64,000 bases of DNA from Methanoregulaceae archaeon (GCA_015660965.1 JACTVG010000001.1:186001-250000); one strand, 5' to 3'; positions 17,458-27,217 are shown, counted from the first letter of the stretch. Notes: generated from the sequence alone by a model not told the origin. Numbers and translations are program-made.

Positions 17458-17931
17458 TTAGATGATATGACTTGGTATATCTCGTGTAAGTACCCACTCA
17501 CAATAAATACAATGGAGACCTTTTGGAGTAACAACAAAGCGACTACGTATTGGTTCGTTTGTGTTTGAAATGCACCCCGGATTGGGACAGCGGACGAGAC
17601 CCTCAATTAATTCCGGCACTTCAACCCCCTTCTTTTCACACACTTTATAGTTTCGTATAATGTTTATCGTTGCTCGCGGTGAAATGAGAGCTATCCGATC
17701 AACTTCTTCTTTCGAAAGTTCTCGGTTTGAAAGTTTTACAATATCTTTTTTTCCCATCTGGTCGCTAGGAACATTCGTGGCAATCGAAAGTGATTCTGTT
17801 GTGGAGCCGGTAATACCGAGAATTTTAACTACATTAAGGGCCTCTCCGGGAGCTATATGGTCTATTACAGTACCGTTTTGGATTCTTCGGACAAGCAATT
17901 CCTCTTTCTCATTATTCTCCTCTTTTTTCAT
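17458..17931 (-). CDS. pyrI: Aspartate carbamoyltransferase regulatory chain
   Basis: The 157-residue regulatory subunit binds nucleotide effectors and the catalytic trimers. The N-terminal allosteric domain includes GTVIDHIAPGEALNVVKIL. The C-terminal zinc domain has cysteines in RCPNPGC and CIYCEW. The start overlaps the pyrB stop by 4 bp, so the two subunits are coupled. Confidence 0.95.
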   Translation of the reverse strand: MKKEENNEKEELLVRRIQNGTVIDHIAPGEALNVVKILGITGSTTESLSIATNVPSDQMGKKDIVKLSNRELSKEEVDRIALISPRATINIIRNYKVCEKKGVEVPELIEGLVRCPNPGCISNTNEPIRSRFVVTPKGLHCIYCEWVLTRDIPSHII

Positions 17932-18827
17932 TGAATCACCTGCATCAGCATTGCCATCCTTACAGGAACACCATTTTTTGACTGTTCAAAATATTTAGCA
18001 TTTGGAAGTCGATCTACACGTGGATCAATTTCGTCCACTCTAGGTAGTGGATGCAAGATTATAGCATGTTTTTTTGCTGATTCGAGTAGTTCTGGTGTTA
18101 TTCGATAGTTAGAGGTAACATTGAAGTACGATGCGGAATCAGGGAACCGTTCACGCTGGATTCGCGTCACGTATATGACATCGACCTCTTTAACGATGTC
18201 TTTGATCTCATCATGGTCAATAATCTCCATCCCTTTCTCGCCAAGCTCTGTAATTAAGGCGGGGGGGAGTTCTAGTCCTGTTGGGGATATTGTATGAAGT
18301 TTTACGTGATAGAGAGAGAGGGCCGATGCAAGTGAATGTGCTGTTCGTCCATATCTAAGATCACCGATAAGAGCAAGATTAATTCCGTCTAATTTCATCG
18401 ATTGTCTGATTGTGTACAGATCAAGTAACGTTTGGGAGGGATGTTGACCAGCACCATCACCCGCATTAATTACAGGAACACTAGCAAATTGCGCAGCAAG
18501 GCGAGCTGCACCCTCCTTTGGATGTCGAATGACAATTGCATCGGCATAACCACTTACAACCCGAATTGTATCAGCAAGCGTCTCCCCTTTTGCCATCGAG
18601 CACGCTTCAACACTTCCTACTGAAATTGATGTTCCACCAAGTCGTGCCATTGCGGCTTCAAAACTCATCCTCGTTCTGGTACTAGGTTCAAAAAAGAGCG
18701 TTGCAAGGATTTTTCCGTTGAGCGCGGTTTTATCATATTTTTGTGCATCAATGCGCTTTGCATTGTCCAGCAAACGGTCAATTTGCCGGCGGTCAAAATC
18801 CTTGATTGATATGATGTGCCGCGTCAT
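17928..18827 (-). CDS. pyrB: Aspartate carbamoyltransferase catalytic chain
   Basis: The enzyme condenses carbamoyl phosphate and aspartate, the first committed step of pyrimidine synthesis. The 299-residue protein has the carbamoyl-phosphate motif FEPSTRTRMSFEAAMARLGG, the site DGAGQHPSQTLLDLYT and HPLPRVDEIDPRVD. It is the first gene of pyrBI. A TATA-like TATATATA lies 20-30 bp upstream on the minus strand. Confidence 0.96.
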   Translation of the reverse strand: MTRHIISIKDFDRRQIDRLLDNAKRIDAQKYDKTALNGKILATLFFEPSTRTRMSFEAAMARLGGTSISVGSVEACSMAKGETLADTIRVVSGYADAIVIRHPKEGAARLAAQFASVPVINAGDGAGQHPSQTLLDLYTIRQSMKLDGINLALIGDLRYGRTAHSLASALSLYHVKLHTISPTGLELPPALITELGEKGMEIIDHDEIKDIVKEVDVIYVTRIQRERFPDSASYFNVTSNYRITPELLESAKKHAIILHPLPRVDEIDPRVDRLPNAKYFEQSKNGVPVRMAMLMQVIQ

Positions 18828-18969
18828 TACCCCCCCAGTTACTCCTCTTATATATATTACTTGAGCGTGAGGTATTACCTAACTTTCGGGTGAAACTCAG
18901 TTTTAGACAGGAATGATATTATTGAATTGGTGAGCACCTGTACGTAGATTTTCAAAAGGAGAGAAATCA

Positions 18970-20061
18970 GTGCAAATTCCAATTGCACATCCTATCATCG
19001 GAGATGAAGAGGTCGCCGCGGTAAGTGCTGTTTTGAAATCCGGCATGCTTGCACAAGGTGAGAAGGTTGCTGAGTTCGAAAGAGCATTCGCAGATCTCTG
19101 TGGTACAACCCACGCTATTGCAACAAATAATGGTACTTCTGCCCTTCATGCGGCTCTTCTCGCGGCAGAAATAGGATATGGCGATGAAGTGATTGTCCCT
19201 TCCTTCTCATTCATTGCCACTGCAAGTTGTGTATCCATGTGCGGAGCTATCCCGATTTTTTGTGATGTTGACGAACAAACTTACAACATTGATCCACTCC
19301 AGATTGAAGAACGGATTACCCCAAAAACTAAGGCAGTGATTGGCGTTCACTTATTTGGACAACCGTTTGATATACAGGAAGTTCAACAAATCTGTCAAGA
19401 ACATAATCTGATACAAATAGAAGATGCGGCACAAGCTCATGGGGCGTTATTTAATAGTGAGCGAGTTGGTGGATTCGGACATTTTGGCTGTTTTTCGTTC
19501 TATGCGACAAAAAATATGATTACAGGTGAGGGTGGCATGGTAACGACCAATGAGAAAGCGATGGTAGAACGTCTGAGACAAATAATAAACCACGGACAGA
19601 TTGAGAAATATTTGCATACCCGTCTCGGTTACAACTATCGTATGACTGATATAGCAGCGGCGATAGGGCTTGTGCAGCTTAAAAAATTGGAAAAATTTAA
19701 TCGACGGAGAAGGAAAAATGCGGAATTTTTTAATGAGAATATTCGATGCAAGGGACTGATCACCCCAAAAGAAATGGATGGTGTCAATCACGTTTATCAT
19801 CAGTACGTGATCCGCCTAACTGAGGAGTTTCCAATGAAGCGATCGGAATTAATTGATTATTTAAATACAAAGGGGATTAGCACCGCAATACATTACCCTC
19901 TTCCAATCCATCGCCAACCTATGTACAATCTTCACAATGATCCAGATCCATGCCCGATATCAACCAAACTCGCTTCCAGTGTTCTATCATTACCGGTACA
20001 TCCCATGCTTGATGGAAAGGAGCTAACGTATATTTGCGACGTCATTAATAAGGTGGTTTGA
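18970..20061 (+). CDS. DegT/DnrJ/EryC1/StrS-family sugar aminotransferase
   Basis: This PLP-dependent enzyme transfers an amino group to a keto-sugar nucleotide. The 363-residue protein has ATNNGTSALHAALLA for phosphate binding, QIEDAAQAHGA, and the PLP lysine in SFYATKNMITGEGGM. It starts with GTG at 18970 after AAGGAG. It resembles WbpE, which forms the 3-amino group of UDP-GlcNAc3NA. The two following genes fit the same route, though the exact sugar cannot be fixed from sequence. Confidence 0.88.
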   Translation: MQIPIAHPIIGDEEVAAVSAVLKSGMLAQGEKVAEFERAFADLCGTTHAIATNNGTSALHAALLAAEIGYGDEVIVPSFSFIATASCVSMCGAIPIFCDVDEQTYNIDPLQIEERITPKTKAVIGVHLFGQPFDIQEVQQICQEHNLIQIEDAAQAHGALFNSERVGGFGHFGCFSFYATKNMITGEGGMVTTNEKAMVERLRQIINHGQIEKYLHTRLGYNYRMTDIAAAIGLVQLKKLEKFNRRRRKNAEFFNENIRCKGLITPKEMDGVNHVYHQYVIRLTEEFPMKRSELIDYLNTKGISTAIHYPLPIHRQPMYNLHNDPDPCPISTKLASSVLSLPVHPMLDGKELTYICDVINKVV

Positions 20062-20969
20062 TGGACGTTGGAGTAATCGGTGTCGGAACGATGGGAAAAA
20101 ACCATGTCCGGGTCTATTCAGAATTAAAAAACATTGATTCGGTTAGGGTATTTGATGCCAATAAAAAAGCGGCCGATGAAATTGGTACTAAACATGGGGC
20201 TATTGTACATGATTCTCTTGAAACCCTTCTTAGCCATGTCGACGCAGTGAGCATTTGTGTCCCCACGCAGTTCCATGCGGAGATCGCAAAAAAGGCCTTT
20301 AATGCACGATGCGGGGTTTTAATTGAAAAACCAATTTGTGCCACATCAAAAGATGCAAAGAAGTTGATCAAGGAGATACCAAAAGGACTTGTGATCGGTG
20401 TTGGACATATCGAACGATTCAACCCAATTGTAGGTGAAATTCGGAAGATCATTAAAAAACCTCTTTATATCGAGATGAAGCGGCACAATCCTGCTTCAGC
20501 ACGAGTAAAGGGGAGCACTGTCGTTGAAGACCTCATGATACATGATATTGATATCCTACAGAATGTTTTGTTTGAAAAGGTTCAATGTACTCTTCACACT
20601 GTCGGAAATCAGGATGTTTGTAGCGTTCTTTTAAAGTGCGACAATATCCCGGTTAGCCTCTCTGCTAGCAGAAAGTCGTCAAAAAAGATCCGACTTATTT
20701 ACGTTGAAGAAGAGGAGCTCACTATCGAAGGGGACTTTATGACCCAAGAAGTAACCATCTATCGTAAACCCGGGCAATACCATGTTGACGCTGAAAGGTA
20801 TGTTCAGGAAAATATCATAGAGAAGGTCATGGTGAACAAGCTTGAACCGCTCAAACTTGAGCTCGCAACTTTTCTTGATTGTGTGCAAAAAGGGCGTCCC
20901 TTTCCAATAACCCCAAATCAAGCAATCCTTAACCTTGAAGTTTGTGAAGCGATACGAGCAGGGTTCTGA
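20061..20969 (+). CDS. Gfo/Idh/MocA-family oxidoreductase (WbpB-like)
   Basis: The protein of about 302 residues has an N-terminal Rossmann motif GVIGVGTMGKNHVRVY, the family EKPICAT motif with its catalytic Lys, and the C-terminal alpha/beta domain with MIHDIDIL. WbpB-type members oxidise the C3 hydroxyl of UDP-sugar uronates before transamination. The start ATG at 20061 shares its A with the TGA of the aminotransferase gene and is preceded by AAGGTGG. Confidence 0.87.
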   Translation: MDVGVIGVGTMGKNHVRVYSELKNIDSVRVFDANKKAADEIGTKHGAIVHDSLETLLSHVDAVSICVPTQFHAEIAKKAFNARCGVLIEKPICATSKDAKKLIKEIPKGLVIGVGHIERFNPIVGEIRKIIKKPLYIEMKRHNPASARVKGSTVVEDLMIHDIDILQNVLFEKVQCTLHTVGNQDVCSVLLKCDNIPVSLSASRKSSKKIRLIYVEEEELTIEGDFMTQEVTIYRKPGQYHVDAERYVQENIIEKVMVNKLEPLKLELATFLDCVQKGRPFPITPNQAILNLEVCEAIRAGF

Positions 20970-20972
20970 ATA

Positions 20973-22412
20973 GTGGACATTTTCATGACCCTTTCTGCAA
21001 TTCTTAGGAAACGGGGGCCAATCAAGAAGATTGGAGTTGTTGGTATGGGGTATGTTGGAATTCCCGCGGCAGTCCTATTTGCCAGATCACCCCAGTTTGA
21101 TTTTGTATATGGTTTTCAGCGTAAATCACCAACATCTGAATACAAGATCGTGATGTTGAATCAAGGGAAGTCACCGATAAAGGGTGACGAACCCGATCTT
21201 TCAAAGCTTTTAGCCGATGTTGTTCGGTCTAGAAAATTTTTCTGCACTTCGGATTTTTCAAAAATCTCTGAGCTTGATGCAGTTACGATCGCGATACAAA
21301 CTCCCTTTTTGAATAACAATGATCTTCTCCCAGATTTTTCTGCGCTGAAAAATGGGATCTCTCAAGTTGGCAAGTTTATTACTCCAGGGATGCTTGTCGC
21401 GGTGGAATCGACAGTAACGCCTGGTTCAACTGAGGGATTCATACGAGATATCCTGGAAAATGAATCCGAGCTTACTGCCGGTATTGATTTTGCTCTTGCC
21501 CATGCACCCGAAAGAGTGATGGTTGGTAGGTTGATTCGGAACATCCGCGAACACGACCGTGTAGTTGGTGGTATTGATCAAGCGAGCACCAGAAGAGCAA
21601 AAGAGCTGTATTCTCCTGTTCTAACTACCGGTAAAGTAATCACAATGACCGCACGAGCAGCGGAGGTTACAAAAACAGCAGAAAATACTTTCCGTGATCT
21701 TCAGATTGCTTCAGTTAATGAACTGGCACTTTATTGTGAAGCGATGGGTGTCAATGTCTATGATGTAAGGGATGGAATCGACAGTCTAAAAGGAGAAGGT
21801 ATTACACGTGCACTTCTCCATCCCGGTGCTGGTGTAGGGGGACATTGTCTTACAAAAGACACGTACCACCTCGAACGTGGTGTTCAGGTGTTAGGAAAGG
21901 ACGTACTCGATTACCCTATAGGAGAACGTTCACTTTTTGTACTCGCACGGATGATAAACGACTTTATGCCTAAACACATGGCCCACCTCACTATTGATGC
22001 TTTCTCACGACTGAATAAAAATTTGAACGGAGCTATAGTGGGACTTCTTGGTTGGGCGTTTTTGGCAAATACTGATGATGCACGTAATACACCATCAGCA
22101 CCGTATCGCGATCTACTAGTGGAAGCTGGTGCAGACGTTGTTGTGCACGACCCTTATATTTTCGATGAATCAACAACGTCCATCGACACAAACATTGATG
22201 AAGTGATCCGAGGTGCTGATGCAATTGCGATCTTTACAGCTCATCGTGAATATAGGGACCTTAATCCAGTTCACGTAAAATCATTAATGCATCGAGATCA
22301 TCCCATCATTATCGATGGACGGAATGTGATTGATGCAGACAGTTTCATCAAAGAGGGTTTTGTGTATAAAGGTGTAGGTCGGGGGGACAAAAACAACCAC
22401 CCGATTGTGTGA
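20973..22412 (+). CDS. UDP-sugar 6-dehydrogenase (WbpA/WecC-type)
   Basis: The 479-residue protein oxidises the C6 hydroxyl of a UDP-sugar to a carboxylate using NAD. It has the Rossmann motif GVVGMGYVGIPAAV, the central AEVTKTAENTFRDLQIA segment and the catalytic Cys in GAGVGGHCLTKDTY. It belongs to the UDP-N-acetyl-hexosamine dehydrogenase group. It begins with GTG at 20973, 3 bp after the previous gene; ATG at 20985 is an alternative. It probably makes the uronate acted on by the two upstream enzymes. Confidence 0.88.
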   Translation: MDIFMTLSAILRKRGPIKKIGVVGMGYVGIPAAVLFARSPQFDFVYGFQRKSPTSEYKIVMLNQGKSPIKGDEPDLSKLLADVVRSRKFFCTSDFSKISELDAVTIAIQTPFLNNNDLLPDFSALKNGISQVGKFITPGMLVAVESTVTPGSTEGFIRDILENESELTAGIDFALAHAPERVMVGRLIRNIREHDRVVGGIDQASTRRAKELYSPVLTTGKVITMTARAAEVTKTAENTFRDLQIASVNELALYCEAMGVNVYDVRDGIDSLKGEGITRALLHPGAGVGGHCLTKDTYHLERGVQVLGKDVLDYPIGERSLFVLARMINDFMPKHMAHLTIDAFSRLNKNLNGAIVGLLGWAFLANTDDARNTPSAPYRDLLVEAGADVVVHDPYIFDESTTSIDTNIDEVIRGADAIAIFTAHREYRDLNPVHVKSLMHRDHPIIIDGRNVIDADSFIKEGFVYKGVGRGDKNNHPIV

Positions 22413-22416
22413 ACAT

Positions 22417-23142
22417 CTATTTTCGAGCTATTGTAACATAACCTGAATGACAAACACTTGTTGATGGGCGCGTACCGCGTTTTGATCGAGTCATTTCCCG
22501 GTCAATCAGTTCGTGGGTATGCAGATTACTAAAAAGCTTTTGGGCATTGTCGACAACTATTGCCATCTGTTCTAGAAAGGGGGTGTAGCAGGCAAGGTAA
22601 CCCCCAGGATTGAGAATTGTATATGCATGATCAATGTGTTCCGGAGCAATCTGCATATCGAGATGTACGACATTAAAAGTTCCTGTGGCGTTGAGCATAT
22701 CAGCCGCAATTACCTCAACATTAGTTAGGTGTGCGTCATTCAGATTCTTCCGTGCAAGTGCAGCGAAATCTTCTCGGATCTCATAACTTTTAACTTGTTG
22801 TGCAATCCCCCCAAAATAAATCGCAGCAATACCACTGCCCGTCCCAGCATCAAGCACCGTATCGTTTCTATTCATCCCTGTGCAAGCAATAACAAGCCCA
22901 ATATCTTTTGGTAGCATAGGCGCACCTGATCGCCTTGCATGCGTAAAAAAGTCGGTTGGTCGTGGGATACGCACAACGAATTGTGCGCCGTTGTGCGTGG
23001 TGATCAAATCTCCCTCTTTTGCACCAACAAGAAGTCCTAGGTCGATCTGGCCTTTGTCAGTAGAAAATGTACTAGCACCAGCTTGAACATAGTACTCTCG
23101 GCTTTTACTCACGAGAATTACTCGGTCGTTAGGTTCAATCAT
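22417..23142 (-). CDS. trmI: tRNA (adenine-N1)-methyltransferase TrmI
   Basis: The 241-residue enzyme methylates A57/A58 in the tRNA T-loop. It has the N-terminal small beta domain (RVILVSKSREYYV, THNGAQFVVRIPRPTDFFTHARR), the SAM motif VLDAGTGSGIAAIYFG and the HLDMQIAPEH segment. The start at 23142 (MIEPNDRVIL) is chosen. A longer frame exists upstream but lies inside the NAC gene, whose stop overlaps this start by 8 bp. Confidence 0.9.
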   Translation of the reverse strand: MIEPNDRVILVSKSREYYVQAGASTFSTDKGQIDLGLLVGAKEGDLITTHNGAQFVVRIPRPTDFFTHARRSGAPMLPKDIGLVIACTGMNRNDTVLDAGTGSGIAAIYFGGIAQQVKSYEIREDFAALARKNLNDAHLTNVEVIAADMLNATGTFNVVHLDMQIAPEHIDHAYTILNPGGYLACYTPFLEQMAIVVDNAQKLFSNLHTHELIDREMTRSKRGTRPSTSVCHSGYVTIARK

Positions 23143-23479
23143 GTTTGGAAAGGCGGAGGATAGCTTCGGCAATATCCCCACGAGTAGCAATTAGGGCTGT
23201 TTTTGCAGCCTCTTCAGTCACAGCTGCCTGTGATGCGACCATACTAATGTCCTCTTTTGGAATCGCGACAGTTGTCTCTTCAAAGCGTGGTTGCCCGACA
23301 ATCTGGTAAGTAGTGACACCTTGCATTGTCATGGCGGTTACTTCTACATTATTAAAAACATAATTTCCTTTCGCTGTTTTAATCACGATTTCTTGAACTT
23401 CTTCTATCGGTTCAACACTCATACCGAGTTTCTTCATCATCGCTTTCATCTGTCGTGGATTTACATTTCCTGGTAGCAT
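23135..23479 (-). CDS. nac: Nascent polypeptide-associated complex protein (archaeal NAC)
   Basis: The 114-residue protein forms a homodimer that contacts nascent chains at the ribosome. The NAC domain covers about residues 25-75 (EIVIKTAKGNYVFNNVEVTA) and a UBA domain lies at the C-terminus (TEEAAKTALIATRGDIAEAI). The start ATG at 23479 lies 1 nt after the PUA gene stop, with AGGGAAG about 8 nt upstream. Confidence 0.93.
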   Translation of the reverse strand: MLPGNVNPRQMKAMMKKLGMSVEPIEEVQEIVIKTAKGNYVFNNVEVTAMTMQGVTTYQIVGQPRFEETTVAIPKEDISMVASQAAVTEEAAKTALIATRGDIAEAILRLSKHD

Positions 23480-23480
23480 A

Positions 23481-23927
23481 TTATGCACTTCCCTGCCGTA
23501 CTTTTACTGCTACACCATAATTAAATGCCAGCATTTCCTTACCTGACAGCATTGCCATGCCACACGCCACCAATTGGTCACCACTAGATACAACCAATAC
23601 CTCGTCCCCTGAGCGGATTGAGGCATCAGTTGAAACAATATGTTTTGCAAAAGCATTCTTTCCTTGAGCTACAAAATCTGCCACATCATCGCGAATGACG
23701 ACACGATAATGTGGGGCGGGAAGAGCTGTATGCAATCTTCGTGCACCTTCAATACCGAGCGTTAATCTTCCGTCTTGTGCTCGAATGGTAGCAAGCCTTG
23801 TACCATCAAGCAGAATCTGTCGGATACGTCCAGTTGTTGAGAGGATAAACTCACATTCATCAGGGAAAAGCGACGTCCCAACAAATTCCCCAAATTGATA
23901 GTCAGCGATAGTTTGTACTCTTCGCAC
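23481..23927 (-). CDS. PUA-domain RNA-binding protein
   Basis: The product of about 148 residues starts VRRVQTIADYQFGEFVGTSL and ends in a PUA domain (HIVSTDASIRSGDEVLVVSS...AFNYGVAVKVRQGSA). The N-terminal half matches the tRNA-guanine-transglycosylase-related pre-PUA domain of archaeal stand-alone proteins. The GTG start at 23927 is chosen because it fits homologue length and GGAG lies 9 nt upstream; TTG one codon earlier is possible. It overlaps the DHH gene by 26 bp and is probably co-translated with NAC and TrmI. Confidence 0.82.
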   Translation of the reverse strand: MRRVQTIADYQFGEFVGTSLFPDECEFILSTTGRIRQILLDGTRLATIRAQDGRLTLGIEGARRLHTALPAPHYRVVIRDDVADFVAQGKNAFAKHIVSTDASIRSGDEVLVVSSGDQLVACGMAMLSGKEMLAFNYGVAVKVRQGSA

Positions 23928-25302
23928 CAAACTGTTCTCCGAGTATTTTGTTGACAAGGATAACAAACTCCTGTTCTGCTGATTTTGGAATATACGCTCC
24001 TGCTGCAATGCGGTGCCCACCTCCAACACCACCGAACTTTGATGATGCATCGCCGATTGCTTTTTGAAGATCAACACCGCGTTCCACCATGCGTTCAGTT
24101 GTGCGCATCGATACCTTGGTCAGATTCTTGTCTTCTGGTACTGTGCACATGATAAGAATTGGTTTTGAATTATCCAGTTTGGAAAGCGCCATTCCGGCAC
24201 CAATCCCCACAATTGTGTCGGGATATTTTGCGCCAACATGTAGATATTGGATCCATTCAAGTTTAGTCACTCCTGAATCAATGATGTATCCAAGCAAGTC
24301 ACGGATGATGGCACGGTGATTGACGAGCATATGTTCCGCCTCTCTAAAGGAACCCCCTCGATCTCCTCGGAGGATTGCGCCCCCCACCTGTGGACGGCCC
24401 CATCGTCCACAGGCATTTAGTAATGTCGCATATTCCTGCGCATTACGAAGTGGAGTTCGGACGGGTTCATCTGGGAAATGGTAGGTCTCAGCAAGAAGGC
24501 GGTTTATAGGTTCTCCATTGGCTATTAGTTGTTCAGCAAGCGCTGATATGATTGTGCGTTGGTCATCTACAGAATATTCTTCCCAGACAAGCCAGCGGCC
24601 TTCATCGGTCTGCTGTTTGATCCCAATCTTACGAAGGAATTGTTTTGCCCCTTCTACATTGTTGCTTATACCTTTTATGAAAGGGTCATCGTTATAAGCA
24701 AGTGAGAGATATAATGGACGTGTCGAAATTCCATAACAGTTAAGATCTCGACGTCGAACTTCGACATTTTTGTGACGTACTGCATCTTCGACAATGACAT
24801 CGCGTACTAACCCAACAAGTCCGCAAGTTTCCCGTGCCATCATATCGCCAACATTACCAATAATACCGGTCTTTGCAAGGTCGGTGTTAATCGGGTCTAT
24901 TGCTTTTGCGATAAGGTAGGAAATACCGGCAGCGCTCATTTTTAAATGACCATATGGAAGGCAATTTACTTGTTGGTAATTTCTGTTACAAGCTTGGCTG
25001 ACATGGTGGTCAACGATTAGAATTTCTTCGTTAGAAAATCCGCGTTCTTCGAGCAAATTCTGTTGTCCAGCACCAAGATCGGTAAAAATCTTGAGAGATG
25101 CATTATCAGGTACCTGCGACATCGTAAGCGGTTCTAATTGCCGGACAAAAACTGAACTATGTTGAATCTCGGCACGGGCGATTGCTTGCGAGAGAATTGC
25201 CTCGCTTGCAATACCGTCAGCATCTATGTGGGAGATTATGGTAATGTCATCTGAAGCTGTGATCCTCTCCACAGCTGCTTTCACATCATCGCAAAAACCC
25301 AT
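23902..25302 (-). CDS. Archaeal RecJ-like DHH single-strand exonuclease (GAN-type)
   Basis: The 466-residue protein has DHH motifs I HIDADGIAS, II DLGAGQQ, III VDHHVSQ and IV GDMM. The DHHA1 domain near the C-terminus carries GGVGGGHRIAAGAY. Archaeal members act as single-strand exonucleases and some associate with GINS at the replication fork. It is the first gene of a four-gene unit with PUA, NAC and trmI, and is divergent from the NAD(P)HX repair gene by 45 bp. Confidence 0.88.
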   Translation of the reverse strand: MGFCDDVKAAVERITASDDITIISHIDADGIASEAILSQAIARAEIQHSSVFVRQLEPLTMSQVPDNASLKIFTDLGAGQQNLLEERGFSNEEILIVDHHVSQACNRNYQQVNCLPYGHLKMSAAGISYLIAKAIDPINTDLAKTGIIGNVGDMMARETCGLVGLVRDVIVEDAVRHKNVEVRRRDLNCYGISTRPLYLSLAYNDDPFIKGISNNVEGAKQFLRKIGIKQQTDEGRWLVWEEYSVDDQRTIISALAEQLIANGEPINRLLAETYHFPDEPVRTPLRNAQEYATLLNACGRWGRPQVGGAILRGDRGGSFREAEHMLVNHRAIIRDLLGYIIDSGVTKLEWIQYLHVGAKYPDTIVGIGAGMALSKLDNSKPILIMCTVPEDKNLTKVSMRTTERMVERGVDLQKAIGDASSKFGGVGGGHRIAAGAYIPKSAEQEFVILVNKILGEQFGAKSTNYR

Positions 25303-25347
25303 CTTGCATATTATTAGGGAAGTTCATACACATGAATTGTACTGGCA

Positions 25348-26757
25348 ATGTGGCGAGCAGGTATCGACGAATTTATTGAGCAGGGTCTTATTAGCTCTGC
25401 TCGCATGCGTGTCGTTGATAAAAATGCAATCGCTTTAGGAGTTAACGAGTTGCAACTCATGGAGAGTGCAGGCACGTTACTTGCCCAATGTGTGATGCGT
25501 GAACATCCTGCCCACGTTCTCGTTCTCTGTGGCCGAGGAAATAATGGTGGAGATGGTATGGTGGCAGCACGTCATCTCCAAAACATGGTGGTTACTGATG
25601 TTTGTTACGTTGACGATCGAAACCGCACAACCTCTTGTGAACACCAACTGAAGGCACTCAATCATTGCAGGGTTGTAATCCACCCTGTGCAATGTCGTGA
25701 TGATGTCCTCCATTTAGGCCAATTTTTTGAGAATGCCGATGTGATTATCGATTCGCTGCTTGGGACTGGAGCTATCGGTACTTTAACTGAACCAATCGCT
25801 ACTTGTGTTGAACTTGCAAACCAATCGAAAGCGAGGATTATTGCTGCAGATATACCAACACCGGGGATGCGTGCCGACCAGATCTGTGCGTTTCATCGCG
25901 CAAAGGTTGAAGGTTCAGCGGTATTTGACATTGGAATCCCTGCGGAAGCCGAGTGTTGTGTTGGCCCCGGGGAACTTACCCTGCTTCCTATACCAAAAAA
26001 GGATGCTCATAAAGGAGCCGGAGGTGAAGTTCTCGTTATCGGTGGTGGACCATATCAAGGTGCCCCCTACCTCGTTGGTCTCGGTGCATTAAGAGCGGGT
26101 GCTGACATCGTGAGGATTGCATCGCCGATTTTTGAACCCGTGCCTGACTTGATTTACGAGCCATTAGGAAAACAACAAATCGGACCGGAGCACACCGATC
26201 GTCTCATTGAGCTCGCAAAAAAAGCAGACGTAGTTGTCTGTGGTAATGGTATGGGTGCCGGAAGTCATGAGGTGGTCTGTTCTGTTGCACCTTACTGCAA
26301 TAAGGCCGTTTTTGATGCAGATGCCCTCCGGCTCCCTCTCCCTGTAGCAGAACATGAAACAATATACACACCTCACAGTGGGGAATTTGCACGGATGACA
26401 GGAATCACGGTATCTCCTGATCCTGTTCAAAGAGCACACATTGTAAAGGATTCGAAAATTTTAGGCACGGTGCTTCTCAAAGGAAATGTCGATATAATCA
26501 CTGATGGTAAACGAGTCCGATTCAATAGGACCGGTCATCCTGCAATGACAGTAGGTGGGACAGGAGATGTTCTAGCTGGTGTCGCCGGAGCCCTTCTTTG
26601 TCATTTACCGGCATTCGAAGCTGCATGTATCGCGGCCTATGTGAATGGAAAGGCAGGTATGTATGTGGCAAAGGAAAAGGGATCAGGTATGCTCGCGAGC
26701 GATTTGGTTGATCGTATACCTATAGAGCTTTTCAAGTCAAGGGATCTTAATGGTTGA
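25348..26757 (+). CDS. nnr: Bifunctional NAD(P)HX epimerase/dehydratase (YjeF fusion)
   Basis: The fusion repairs hydrated NADH and NADPH. The N-terminal epimerase domain (about 1-200) has LCGRGNNGGDGMVAARHL and ADIPTPGM. The C-terminal dehydratase domain has GGGPYQGAPYLVGLGALRAG, GNGMGAGS and the ATP-binding GGTGDVLAGVAGA. Length (469) is normal. The start is not certain: ATG at 25348 gives a slightly long N-terminus, and ATG at 25402 would remove part of the first helix. No clear Shine-Dalgarno is present, so the mRNA may be leaderless. Confidence 0.9.
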   Translation: MWRAGIDEFIEQGLISSARMRVVDKNAIALGVNELQLMESAGTLLAQCVMREHPAHVLVLCGRGNNGGDGMVAARHLQNMVVTDVCYVDDRNRTTSCEHQLKALNHCRVVIHPVQCRDDVLHLGQFFENADVIIDSLLGTGAIGTLTEPIATCVELANQSKARIIAADIPTPGMRADQICAFHRAKVEGSAVFDIGIPAEAECCVGPGELTLLPIPKKDAHKGAGGEVLVIGGGPYQGAPYLVGLGALRAGADIVRIASPIFEPVPDLIYEPLGKQQIGPEHTDRLIELAKKADVVVCGNGMGAGSHEVVCSVAPYCNKAVFDADALRLPLPVAEHETIYTPHSGEFARMTGITVSPDPVQRAHIVKDSKILGTVLLKGNVDIITDGKRVRFNRTGHPAMTVGGTGDVLAGVAGALLCHLPAFEAACIAAYVNGKAGMYVAKEKGSGMLASDLVDRIPIELFKSRDLNG

Positions 26758-27217
26758 ATTCACTCATATCAAAAATGATCGAGTTCATATGGTGGATGTA
26801 ACAGCCAAATCCGATGTTGTAAGAGAGGCGGTGGCAAGCGGAAGGATCTATTTGAATGACGAGACATTACGTGCCATCCGTGAAGGAACGGTTGTTAAGG
26901 GTAACGTTCTTGCAACATCACGAGTCGCAGCTACAATTGCGATCAAGGACACATCAAGGTTAATCCCCATGTGCCATCCGATTTCATTAAGCGCGATAAC
27001 AGTCGATTTTTCTGAACAAGAGGATTTTATCGAGGTTACGGTCCGCGTGAAATCTGTGGGTAAGACTGGAGTCGAGATGGAAGCATTAACAGGCGTTTCC
27101 GTTGCCTTACTCACAATCTGGGATATGGTAAAATCGGTCGAAAAGGACAAAAAAGGGCAATATCCTCACACACGAATTTCTGATATCCGTGTGGATAAGA
27201 AACGAAAGGGTGGTTAA
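26750..27217 (+). CDS. moaC: Cyclic pyranopterin monophosphate synthase MoaC
   Basis: MoaC acts with MoaA in the first step of molybdopterin synthesis. The 155-residue protein has the family segments MVDVTAKSDVVREAVASG, IPMCHPISL and GVEMEALTGVSVALLTIWDMVK with the active-site Lys and Asp. It overlaps the preceding gene by 8 bp. Formylmethanofuran dehydrogenase and other methanogen enzymes need the cofactor. Confidence 0.95.
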   Translation: MVEFTHIKNDRVHMVDVTAKSDVVREAVASGRIYLNDETLRAIREGTVVKGNVLATSRVAATIAIKDTSRLIPMCHPISLSAITVDFSEQEDFIEVTVRVKSVGKTGVEMEALTGVSVALLTIWDMVKSVEKDKKGQYPHTRISDIRVDKKRKGG

